A DNA stretch of 5,133 nt from an uncultured Colwellia sp. (GTDB taxonomy: Bacteria > Pseudomonadota > Gammaproteobacteria > Enterobacterales > Alteromonadaceae): the NCBI GenBank assembly GCA_913020705.1, contig CAJWBY010000238.1:1-5133 (forward strand), given 5' to 3'. Both the position numbers and the translations under genes were made by a program. Of the stretch, positions 1-5,133 are shown one piece after another. The first letter of the stretch is position 1; each line of letters opens with the position of its first letter. The notes beneath the pieces were generated by a model that was not told the DNA's origin, did no database searches, and saw only the letters and a program-made list of their open reading frames with translations.

Positions 1-581
1 ACATTACTTATCAACGATAACGATGGGGTAATCGACAATGTAGCAAAATTTAAACCTGATTTAGTACTGATGGATTTTATTATTAACAATCACAACGGTT
101 TAAATTTTTGTAAGCAAATACGTATATTTAGCAATGTTCCCATCATAATATTAAGTGCGCAAGAAGACCATGCCAGTAAGGCTTTAGCTTTCGAATATGG
201 TGCTGACGATTATTTATGTAAACCTTTTAATGATATGGAATTGGTTTTACGTACTAAAGCAATTTTAAATCGGACAGAAGGAAATGTAAGTTTTTCAAAA
301 ATTACAATCGACCAAAACAAAGCAAGAGTTGTATGCCAAGGAAGAAAAATAGCTTTTTCATTGATTGAATATAATTTGTTTAATCTACTTTTACTCATCC
401 AGAAAGAATTTATTCGCGTGAACAAATATTACAACTGGCTTACCCTCAATATCGACATATAACTGATAGAACTATCGATAGCCACGTAAAAAAAATAAGA
501 AATAAGTTTAAAGAGGCAGGGATATTAGATAATCCCATCGAGTCTATTTATGGATCAGGCTATCGTTTTTCCCTCAACTAG
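1..581 (+). pseudogene. OmpR/PhoB-family response regulator, 5'-partial and frameshifted
   Basis: Two-component transcription regulator: a receiver domain phosphorylated by a histidine kinase, followed by a winged-helix DNA-binding domain. The window opens about 25-30 codons into the receiver. In frame 1 the phospho-acceptor Asp (LMDF, codon at 73-75), the switch Ser (ILSA), Tyr (DDYL) and the invariant Lys (CKPF, codon at 220-222) are all present. The winged helix begins in this frame (FSLIEYNLF), but the frame then runs to a stop at 460-462 with no family resemblance. Frame 3, from about 393 to the TAG at 579-581, carries the missing half: HPERIYSREQ, TDRTIDSHVKKIR and the C-terminal IYGSGYRF. 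One extra T in the T-run at 389-392 would join the halves at normal family length. The last part resembles BaeR-type regulators. The break could be real gene decay, a sequencing error or, less likely, ribosomal frameshifting. Target genes and partner kinase cannot be seen. Confidence 0.85.
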
Positions 582-698
582 CGCTTAAATGTACAACTGA
601 CCAGCTGATATTAAAGACAAAATATTACTACACCAATGAATAATTTTAAACGCGTTCATATTATCTGAGCGTAAATATGATAAACAGGCAATGAAAAA

Positions 699-1502
699 AT
701 GAAAAATCACTTAGCAATTTTAGGTATTAAACTTCTCAATATTTTTTTACCAAAATTGGCATACACTTTATTCAAAAACACTTTACTTCCTCCTGAAAAT
801 AACTCAAGAAAATGGTCAAAAAAAGTGAAGAAAAGTGTGATCAAAACTAAATTTGGGAAGGTAAAAACGTACCAATATGGAAAAGGGAAGTGTATCTGGC
901 TTGTGCATGGTTCGTCTGATGCTTACGAATTTTTACCTTTAATGAAAAAGCTCGTTAAATATGGTCACAGTTGTATTGCTATAGAATTTCATCCTAACGA
1001 CAAAAACAACATATCGTTACCGAAATGGATAAAAGCGTTTGATCTGGCATCAGAAAAGATAGCAACACCCTCGCATATTGTAACGCATGGATTAGGCGTG
1101 TCTGTTCTAGCTAATAGCAAGTGGTTTTCTAGCTACTATGATGATTTAACTGTCATTTCTCCTGTGCTTAATTATAAGAACAGTTTAGATATTTATATTC
1201 GCAAGAATAAGTTGCCACAAACCTTATTAGCAAAATTGATTGATGAAATTTATACGATCGATAACGTAAAACTGAAAGATCTTGATGCAACGTCTTCCAT
1301 TAATAGGTTTCAAGGTAGGCTGTCTATTTTTTACAGCAAATTAGACGGTATCTCGTCTGTTAAAGCTATTAATAATCTTTCTGATAAAAGTAATAGAAAA
1401 ATTGTCCATTTTAAAGGGGCCACAACGAATAGGATTATAAATAGCCGTTCTTTGCTTTGTAATATTCAGGTAGGCGGAGTGCAATTAGACATAGCGGTTT
1501 AA
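699..1502 (+). CDS. Alpha/beta-hydrolase-fold protein, probably non-catalytic
   Basis: 267 residues. The N-terminus (about 4-30) is hydrophobic and amphipathic with a PKLAYTLF stretch, as in a family of membrane-associated alpha/beta hydrolases, and is followed by a lysine-rich linker. The fold is suggested by the beta-strand plus oxyanion motif WLVHGS (67-72), a strand at about 91-97 (SCIAIEF), a nucleophile-elbow-like SHIVTHGLGVSVLA (125-138), an acid-loop-like FYSKLD (acid D216) and a final FKGATTNRI (238-246). At the elbow, where G-x-S-x-G is expected, Gly131 stands in place of the serine. In the last motif, where a G-x-G-H is usual, Thr243 stands in place of the histidine. Only the acid seems kept. 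I infer a pseudoenzyme or a decaying gene, and the substrate is unknown. The ATG at 699 is preceded by AGG at 686-688; earlier ATGs at 677 and 691 hit stops at once. The gene stands alone, 117 bases after the response regulator. Confidence 0.72.
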   Translation: MKNHLAILGIKLLNIFLPKLAYTLFKNTLLPPENNSRKWSKKVKKSVIKTKFGKVKTYQYGKGKCIWLVHGSSDAYEFLPLMKKLVKYGHSCIAIEFHPNDKNNISLPKWIKAFDLASEKIATPSHIVTHGLGVSVLANSKWFSSYYDDLTVISPVLNYKNSLDIYIRKNKLPQTLLAKLIDEIYTIDNVKLKDLDATSSINRFQGRLSIFYSKLDGISSVKAINNLSDKSNRKIVHFKGATTNRIINSRSLLCNIQVGGVQLDIAV

Positions 1503-1597
1503 TAACAACAGTAAAGTACACTGTAATAATTTATTAATTATATTTATTTTTTACTTAAGTGGTATTGAAAATTACACGTTTTAAATTAAAGGGAATT

Positions 1598-2011
1598 ATG
1601 GATTCATACGGAACATGGGAGATTACATTGAAGTTCAACCTCCTCATTATTAACCTGAAAGGAAGCTTTAATGTTGAAGGAGTTATTGAATTACAAAATC
1701 ACATTAAAAAAGTGGTGCTTGATAATAAACTCACTTCATGGAATCGATTAGAAATTTATGCTGAGGGTGCTTTAGCTACACCTGATGCAATAATGGCTAT
1801 TAAAGAGCATCAAACATGGTATGAAGCCTATGGATCTATATATGTTGGTGTAATTTGTCATGACAGTATTCAACAATACCTAATAAAACAATTGGGAATC
1901 GAAAATTTGATCATATTCAATTCGTTAGTACAAGCTGAAAAGTACTTGTTGAATGCAAATGAACTCGACAAGTCCGGCTGGTTGGTCTCAAATGGAGTAT
2001 TGCAATATTAG
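1598..2011 (+). CDS. Small STAS/SEC14-like (SpoIIAA-like) domain protein
   Basis: 137 residues from the ATG at 1598. I prefer this to the in-frame GTG at 1559 because AAAGGGA (1588-1594) gives a good, if close, ribosome site, and the 13 extra residues from GTG (VLKITRFKLKGI) do not fit the domain start. The order is a short beta strand (WEITLKF), a second strand ending in a G-x-F/W-N turn (LIINLKGSFN, 16-25), a long helix, then W-x-x-L-x-I-Y (48-54), a TPDA segment (61-64), a second helix with HQTWYEAYG (71-79), a strand (IYVGVIC) and a last helix after IIFNSLVQAEKYL (105-117). This fits the pattern of small single-domain SpoIIAA-like proteins, which are soluble and mostly of unknown function. 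There is no signal peptide or membrane segment. The gene stands alone between the hydrolase-like gene and recA. The assignment is by recalled pattern, so moderately sure. Confidence 0.6.
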   Translation: MDSYGTWEITLKFNLLIINLKGSFNVEGVIELQNHIKKVVLDNKLTSWNRLEIYAEGALATPDAIMAIKEHQTWYEAYGSIYVGVICHDSIQQYLIKQLGIENLIIFNSLVQAEKYLLNANELDKSGWLVSNGVLQY

Positions 2012-2331
2012 CCTATAGGTCAAAACCATTTCTATATATTTTTATGCCAGTTTACGTTAGCTGCTATCGTATAATTTAGCCCTCATTTTATCATCCTCGA
2101 ATTAAGTATTTAAACTTTGTATCTCATAAATATAGGCTTTAGTTATTTAAGTAAGAACCAACAAAAAATTACCGCCTATTATACTGTGAATTTTATGGTT
2201 TATTCACAAAGTAACTTTTTAAGTTGAAATCAATAAAAGTTATTACCTCTATTTAAGTTAATTATTTTCAATGACTTGTTGGTCTCCATTTTTATTTTTA
2301 TTGATATAAATAAAATAAAGTATAAAAAAGC
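2012..2331. other. A+T-rich gene-free stretch upstream of recA
   Basis: No open reading frame with coding character is visible on either strand, and no tRNA or known RNA fold was recognised. The stretch holds a 7-bp inverted repeat (2185-2208), an inverted repeat TAACTTTT...AAAAGTTA between about 2212 and 2241, and widely spaced AGCCTATA (about 2010) and TATAGGCT (about 2131) arms. None has a classic terminator form. The recA promoter begins immediately to its right. The cinA/pncC gene often found before recA in gammaproteobacteria is absent. Confidence 0.6.
2185..2208. repeat. Inverted repeat, 7-bp arms
   Basis: TGTGAAT (2185-2191) and ATTCACA (2202-2208) are perfect inverted arms around a 10-base A+T-rich loop. 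The gap between TGTGA and TCACA is 14 bases, not the 6 of a CRP site. No T-run follows directly, so it is not a clear terminator for the preceding gene. It could be a protein site or chance in A+T-rich DNA. Confidence 0.3.
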
Positions 2332-2359
2332 TTGATACTGTACGGTCATACAGTATACT
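2332..2359 (+). promoter_or_regulatory. recA promoter (sigma-70 type)
   Basis: The -35 box is TTGATA (2332-2337) and the -10 box is TATACT (2354-2359), with a 16-base spacer. Each box differs from consensus at only one position. Transcription should start near 2366, leaving a leader of just under 40 bases before recA. The layout matches the E. coli recA promoter as I recall it, with the same -35 hexamer, the same spacer length and the LexA box filling the spacer. Confidence 0.9.
2336..2355. promoter_or_regulatory. LexA operator (SOS box) of recA
   Basis: TACTGTACGGTCATACAGTA fits the gammaproteobacterial LexA consensus CTGT-N8-ACAG exactly (CTGT 2338-2341, ACAG 2350-2353) with palindromic TA flanks. 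It fills the promoter spacer and touches both hexamers, so bound LexA would block RNA polymerase. DNA damage would lead RecA filaments to trigger LexA self-cleavage and relieve the block. The chromosome must therefore encode a LexA of the E. coli type outside this window. Confidence 0.95.
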
Positions 2360-2403
2360 TCCTTCATCAAAACGAAATCACAGACACATCGGCGGAAATA
2401 AAC

Positions 2404-3456
2404 ATGAAAGATGATAAAGAAAAAGCACTAGAAGCAGCATTAAGTCAGATTGAAAGACAATTTGGTAAAGGTTCGATTATGAAGCTTGGTGATAACAACA
2501 CTATGGATGTTGAAACCATTTCTACAGGTTCTTTAGCATTAGATGTTGCGTTAGGTGCTGGTGGTTTACCGTTAGGTCGTGTTGTTGAAATTTATGGCCC
2601 TGAGTCAAGTGGTAAAACTACATTAACACTAGAAGTCATTGCAGAAGCTCAACGTAATGGCAAAGTTTGTGCCTTCGTTGATGCTGAGCATGCGCTTGAC
2701 CCAATCTACGCAGAAAAGTTAGGTGTAAACATAAATGATTTACTTGTTTCTCAACCTGATACTGGTGAGCAAGCATTGGAAATTTGTGACATGTTAACTC
2801 GCTCTGGCGCTATCGATATTATTGTAGTCGATTCCGTTGCTGCCCTTACACCAAGAGCTGAAATTGAAGGCGACATGGGTGATTCACACATGGGATTACA
2901 AGCTCGTATGTTATCGCAAGCTATGCGTAAATTAACGGGTAACTTGAAAAAATCAAATACCATGATCATTTTCATCAACCAAATTCGTATGAAAATTGGT
3001 GTAATGTTTGGTAGTCCTGAAACTACTACCGGTGGTAATGCACTTAAGTTTTATGCTTCTGTACGTTTAGATATTCGTCGAATTGGCGCTGTTAAAGCGG
3101 GTGACGAAATTATCGGAAATGAAACGCGTGTTAAAGTTGTTAAAAATAAAATTGCTCCACCATTTAAACAGGCTGAATTTCAAATATTATATGGTGAAGG
3201 TATTAACAGCTTAGGTGAATTAATCGACCTAGGTGTTTTACATAAAATGGTTGAAAAATCGGGTTCTTGGTACAGCTACAATGGTGATCGTATTGGCCAG
3301 GGTAAGGCGAATGCCGCTAAGTCTTTAGCTGAAAAGCCAGAAATGGCAAAAGAACTAGATACGCGTTTACGTGAATTGCTACTTACTAAAAGTGAAAAGG
3401 CGAGTGAAGAAAAACCTAAAAAAGAAAAGTCTAAAAAAGAAGCTGTCGCAGAATAA
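2404..3456 (+). CDS. recA: Recombinase RecA
   Basis: RecA polymerises on single-stranded DNA with ATP, drives homologous pairing and strand exchange, and acts as co-protease for LexA. 350 residues, the usual length. In order: N-terminal helix ([20 protein letters not shown]), Walker A GPESSGKT (65-72), catalytic Glu95 in DAEHALDP, Walker B IIVVD ending at Asp143, loop L1 around EIEGDMGDS (153-161), the FINQIR segment, and loop L2 with [16 protein letters not shown]. The ATG at 2404 is chosen because it gives the standard N-terminus and follows a GGA (2394-2396) at good spacing; an in-frame TTG at 2332 lies inside the promoter and cannot be used. The tail from Thr328 is lysine-rich (8 Lys, 6 Glu in 23 residues), whereas the E. 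coli tail is acidic. The gene has its own SOS promoter and terminator. recX does not follow. Confidence 0.99.
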   Translation: MKDDKEKALEAALSQIERQFGKGSIMKLGDNNTMDVETISTGSLALDVALGAGGLPLGRVVEIYGPESSGKTTLTLEVIAEAQRNGKVCAFVDAEHALDPIYAEKLGVNINDLLVSQPDTGEQALEICDMLTRSGAIDIIVVDSVAALTPRAEIEGDMGDSHMGLQARMLSQAMRKLTGNLKKSNTMIIFINQIRMKIGVMFGSPETTTGGNALKFYASVRLDIRRIGAVKAGDEIIGNETRVKVVKNKIAPPFKQAEFQILYGEGINSLGELIDLGVLHKMVEKSGSWYSYNGDRIGQGKANAAKSLAEKPEMAKELDTRLRELLLTKSEKASEEKPKKEKSKKEAVAE

Positions 3457-3485
3457 CCTTTTAGTTTTATATTAAATTATCATTG

Positions 3486-3512
3486 AGCCATCGCATTTGC
3501 GGTGGCTTTTTT
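3486..3512 (+). terminator. Rho-independent terminator of recA
   Basis: A 9-bp stem, AGCCATCGC (3486-3494) with GCGGTGGCT (3499-3507) including one T-G pair, closes on a four-base loop ATTT. A run of six T ends at 3512. It lies 30 bases after the recA stop. Read from the other strand no T-run follows the stem, so it should act only on recA transcripts and makes recA a single-gene unit. Confidence 0.92.
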
Positions 3513-3653
3513 ATATGACTCCCTGTATATAAGTCCTTAATCTTCAAACTAATTTAAATCGTAAATAAGTGTAATTATATGTACGTACAGTTTTACCTAC
3601 CATAAATGAATATTCTGTATATTTGCTTTTTATATTAAAGAATAAAACATTAT

Positions 3654-3677
3654 AGACGTCTATACGTTTAGATGTTG
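3654..3677. promoter_or_regulatory. MetJ operator (three tandem met boxes) of metA
   Basis: Met boxes are 8-bp units with consensus AGACGTCT that MetJ dimers, with S-adenosylmethionine, bind in tandem. Here 3654-3661 is a perfect AGACGTCT, followed without a gap by ATACGTTT (6 of 8) and AGATGTTG (5 of 8). The adjoining units on either side match only 3-4 of 8, so three boxes is the likely extent. The third box overlaps the -35 hexamer of the proposed metA promoter, which suits repression when methionine is plentiful. MetJ itself is not encoded here. Confidence 0.85.
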
Positions 3678-3702
3678 ACATAGCTAAAAATACACGTAAC
3701 AT
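3675..3702 (+). promoter_or_regulatory. Probable metA promoter
   Basis: A perfect -35 hexamer TTGACA (3675-3680) is followed after 16 bases by TAACAT (3697-3702), a 4-of-6 match to the -10 consensus. The -10 is weak, so its exact place is uncertain; the -35 and its overlap with the third met box are the stronger evidence. Transcription would start near 3709, giving a leader of roughly 78 bases before metA. Confidence 0.6.
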
Positions 3703-3719
3703 TGAATTCTATTATTTGT

Positions 3720-3764
3720 AGATGAAAGTTATTACGCGATATTTACGTCTGAACACTCTCATCT
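3720..3764 (+). other. Possible hairpin in the metA leader
   Basis: AGATGA-a-AGT (3720-3729) can pair with ACT-c-TCATCT (3755-3764): nine base pairs with one A-C mismatch and a 25-base loop. GTTTTG follows, then the metA ribosome site (AGG at 3777-3779). It might affect translation or early termination, but the loop is large and the stem only moderately strong, and it does not match a SAM riboswitch that I know. The loop holds TTACGTCT (3743-3750), a 6-of-8 met-box match with no good neighbouring box. Confidence 0.3.
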
Positions 3765-3786
3765 GTTTTGATTGTTAGGTAAACTT

Positions 3787-4734
3787 ATGCCCATTAAAAT
3801 TCCAGATCAATTACCTGCTTTGTCTGTTTTAGGTGAAGAGAACATTTTTGTGATGTCTGAACATCGAGCCGCTAATCAAGAGATTAGGCCGATGAAGTTA
3901 GCAATTCTTAATTTAATGCCAAATAAAATTGAAACAGAAGTTCAAATTCTACGTGTTCTTTCTAATACCCCATTACAAATTAATGTCGACTTTGTTCGCA
4001 TTCACGCTAATGAATCAAAGCATACGCCGAAGGAACATTTAGATAATTTTTATCGCATGTTTGATGATATAAAAGATACGCAATACGATGGATTAATTGT
4101 AACCGGTGCCCCGTTAGCATTAATGGATTACGAGAAAGTAACTTTCTGGGACAAAATTTGTGAAGTGTTTGATTGGGCTGAAAAAAATGTAACGTCAACG
4201 ATGTTTTCTTGTTGGGCTGCCCATGCTGCGCTTTATCATCATTATGGTTTGAATCGACATTTACGTAAAGACAAATTATCGGGCGTATTTCAGCATAGCC
4301 CTATAGATCCTAAAGAACAACTCACTCGTGGTTTTGAAGAGTTCTTTAATGTTCCGCATTCACGCTATGGTTATATTGAAAAATCTGACTATTTATCGGT
4401 GCCTGACTTGAAAATAATTGCAGAATCTGCTGAAGCAGGTGTTTATGTTGTAGCAAGCAAGAATAAACAACAAGTCTATTTAACGGGTCATCCGGAATAT
4501 GATGCAACTACCTTAGATGAAGAACATCAGCGAGATCTTAATCTAGATAAGAACGCACCTAAGCCAGATAATTACTATATTGATAATGATGTAACCAAAA
4601 TACCACACAGCTCTTGGCGTAGTCATAGCAGTTTGTTATTTACTAATTGGCTAAATTATTATGTTTACCAGATCACACCATATAAATTAGATGCAAGTAA
4701 TATTCAAGCAATACATCCAGACACTCAAATATAG
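3787..4734 (+). CDS. metA: Homoserine O-acyltransferase (probably O-succinyltransferase) MetA
   Basis: Cytoplasmic enzyme that acylates homoserine with an acyl-CoA, the committing step of methionine synthesis. 315 residues, slightly longer than the 309 of E. coli because of the end of the C-terminal tail after ITPY. The MetA family signature is complete: MPIKIPDQLPA start, LNLMPNKIETE (41-51), VTGAP (105-109), catalytic Cys142 in FSCWAAHAAL, PHSRY (190-194), GHPEYD with catalytic His235 and Glu237, and SWRSHSSLLFTNWLNYYVYQITPY near the end. The ATG at 3787 is used, with AGG at 3777-3779 seven bases before it; an in-frame TTG five codons earlier would overlap that ribosome site. Position 111, reported to set acyl-CoA choice (Gly for succinyl, Glu for acetyl), is Ala. 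A small residue favours succinyl-CoA, by inference. A MetJ operator lies upstream and metH follows after 58 bases. Confidence 0.97.
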   Translation: MPIKIPDQLPALSVLGEENIFVMSEHRAANQEIRPMKLAILNLMPNKIETEVQILRVLSNTPLQINVDFVRIHANESKHTPKEHLDNFYRMFDDIKDTQYDGLIVTGAPLALMDYEKVTFWDKICEVFDWAEKNVTSTMFSCWAAHAALYHHYGLNRHLRKDKLSGVFQHSPIDPKEQLTRGFEEFFNVPHSRYGYIEKSDYLSVPDLKIIAESAEAGVYVVASKNKQQVYLTGHPEYDATTLDEEHQRDLNLDKNAPKPDNYYIDNDVTKIPHSSWRSHSSLLFTNWLNYYVYQITPYKLDASNIQAIHPDTQI

Positions 4735-4792
4735 ATAGCCAGTAGTAATTGAGTAAATACATTTAGTTTGAAAGTAAATATAGAGAAATAGA

Positions 4793-5133
4793 ATGAAAAA
4801 ATCAGCATCATTTAGCCGTCTTGAAGAACAAATGCAGAAACGTATTCTTATTTTAGATGGCGCTATGGGAACGATGATCCAAGCCTATAAATTTGAAGAG
4901 CAAGATTACCGTGGCGAACAATTTGCTGATTGGCACTCAGATGTTAAAGGCAATAATGACATGTTAGTGTTAACACAGCCTGAAGTTATTAAAGCGATTC
5001 ATAGCGAATACCTTGAAGCGGGTGCTGACATTCTTGAAACCAATACCTTTAACGCAACAACTATTGCGATGGCAGATTACGACATGGAGTCGTACAGTGC
5101 ATCAATAAATTTTGAAGCCGCTAAAATAGCGCG
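4793..5133 (+). CDS. metH: Cobalamin-dependent methionine synthase MetH, N-terminal part
   Basis: MetH moves a methyl group from methyltetrahydrofolate through cobalamin to homocysteine, making methionine. Only the first 113 codons (plus two bases) are present of a protein usually about 1,200 residues long, so the reading frame is open at the window edge. The visible part is the start of the homocysteine-binding barrel: [13 protein letters not shown] near residues 18-30, [47 protein letters not shown]. It aligns nearly residue for residue with my recollection of E. coli MetH. The zinc-binding cysteines and the folate, cobalamin and activation domains lie outside. The ATG at 4793 follows a weak AGAGA site. 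The 58-base gap after metA shows no terminator or clear promoter, so co-transcription with metA under MetJ control is likely. Confidence 0.97.
   Translation, partial: MKKSASFSRLEEQMQKRILILDGAMGTMIQAYKFEEQDYRGEQFADWHSDVKGNNDMLVLTQPEVIKAIHSEYLEAGADILETNTFNATTIAMADYDMESYSASINFEAAKIA

Noticed and set aside
389..393. Programmed -1 ribosomal frameshift in the response regulator
   Set aside because: No X-XXY-YYZ slippery heptamer is present: CTT TTA would slip to ACT TTT with mismatches. A simple indel explains the data better.
636..668. Ten-codon reading frame (MNNFKRVHII) before the hydrolase-like gene
   Set aside because: No ribosome site, no recognisable leader-peptide features such as codon runs, and length expected by chance.
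1508..1524. ACAGT/ACTGT hairpin after the hydrolase-like gene as a terminator
   Set aside because: Only five pairs and no T-run directly after; too weak to call.
1559..1597. GTG start at 1559 for the STAS-like gene
   Set aside because: No ribosome site is seen before it, and the ATG at 1598 has AAAGGGA in front; still possible but less likely.
2185..2208. CRP site
   Set aside because: TGTGA and TCACA are 14 bases apart instead of 6.
2332..2403. In-frame 24-codon N-terminal extension of RecA from TTG at 2332
   Set aside because: It overlaps the promoter and LexA box, lies upstream of the likely transcript start, and the ATG at 2404 gives the standard RecA N-terminus and length.
2751..2978. 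Minus-strand reading frame inside recA (similarly 210-425 and 4007-4198)
   Set aside because: Shadows of real genes on the opposite strand, with no family resemblance or ribosome site.
3772..3786. MetA start at TTG 3772
   Set aside because: It overlaps the ribosome site of the ATG at 3787, which yields the family N-terminus MPIKIP.
1..5133. CRISPR array, tRNA, rRNA, insertion sequence, prophage or defence system
   Set aside because: No regularly spaced repeats, no tRNA-like folds recognised, and no transposase, integrase or defence-type domains in any frame.

Overview
The window looks like chromosomal DNA from a marine gammaproteobacterium of the Alteromonadales type, possibly Colwelliaceae. 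The DNA is A+T-rich, RecA, MetA and the MetH N-terminus closely resemble the enterobacterial proteins, and the control sites are a LexA box and MetJ boxes. The genus is an inference from base composition and protein similarity, not from a search. All genes read on the + strand.

Left part (1-2011) is accessory. It opens inside an OmpR-type response regulator whose start lies outside the window and whose DNA-binding domain is split by an apparent one-base deletion near 389-392. Next is an alpha/beta-hydrolase-fold protein (699-1502) in which the nucleophile serine and the catalytic histidine both look replaced. A small STAS/SEC14-like orphan follows (1598-2011). These three are separately spaced, and no shared pathway is evident.

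Middle part (2012-3512) is the recA unit. An A+T-rich gene-free stretch leads to a near-consensus promoter with a perfect LexA box between -35 and -10. recA itself is 350 codons and ends with a lysine-rich tail. A strong intrinsic terminator follows, so recA is a single-gene SOS unit, with no recX directly downstream.

Right part (3513-5133) is methionine biosynthesis. A MetJ operator overlaps the probable promoter of metA (homoserine O-acyltransferase), and metH (cobalamin-dependent methionine synthase) begins 58 bases after metA with no terminator between, running off the right edge. MetA commits homoserine to methionine and MetH makes the final methylation, so one MetJ-repressed transcript could control entry and exit of the pathway.

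I see no convincing undescribed multi-gene system. The best leads are the broken response regulator, the apparently dead hydrolase, alanine at the MetA acyl-specificity position, and the unusual RecA tail.
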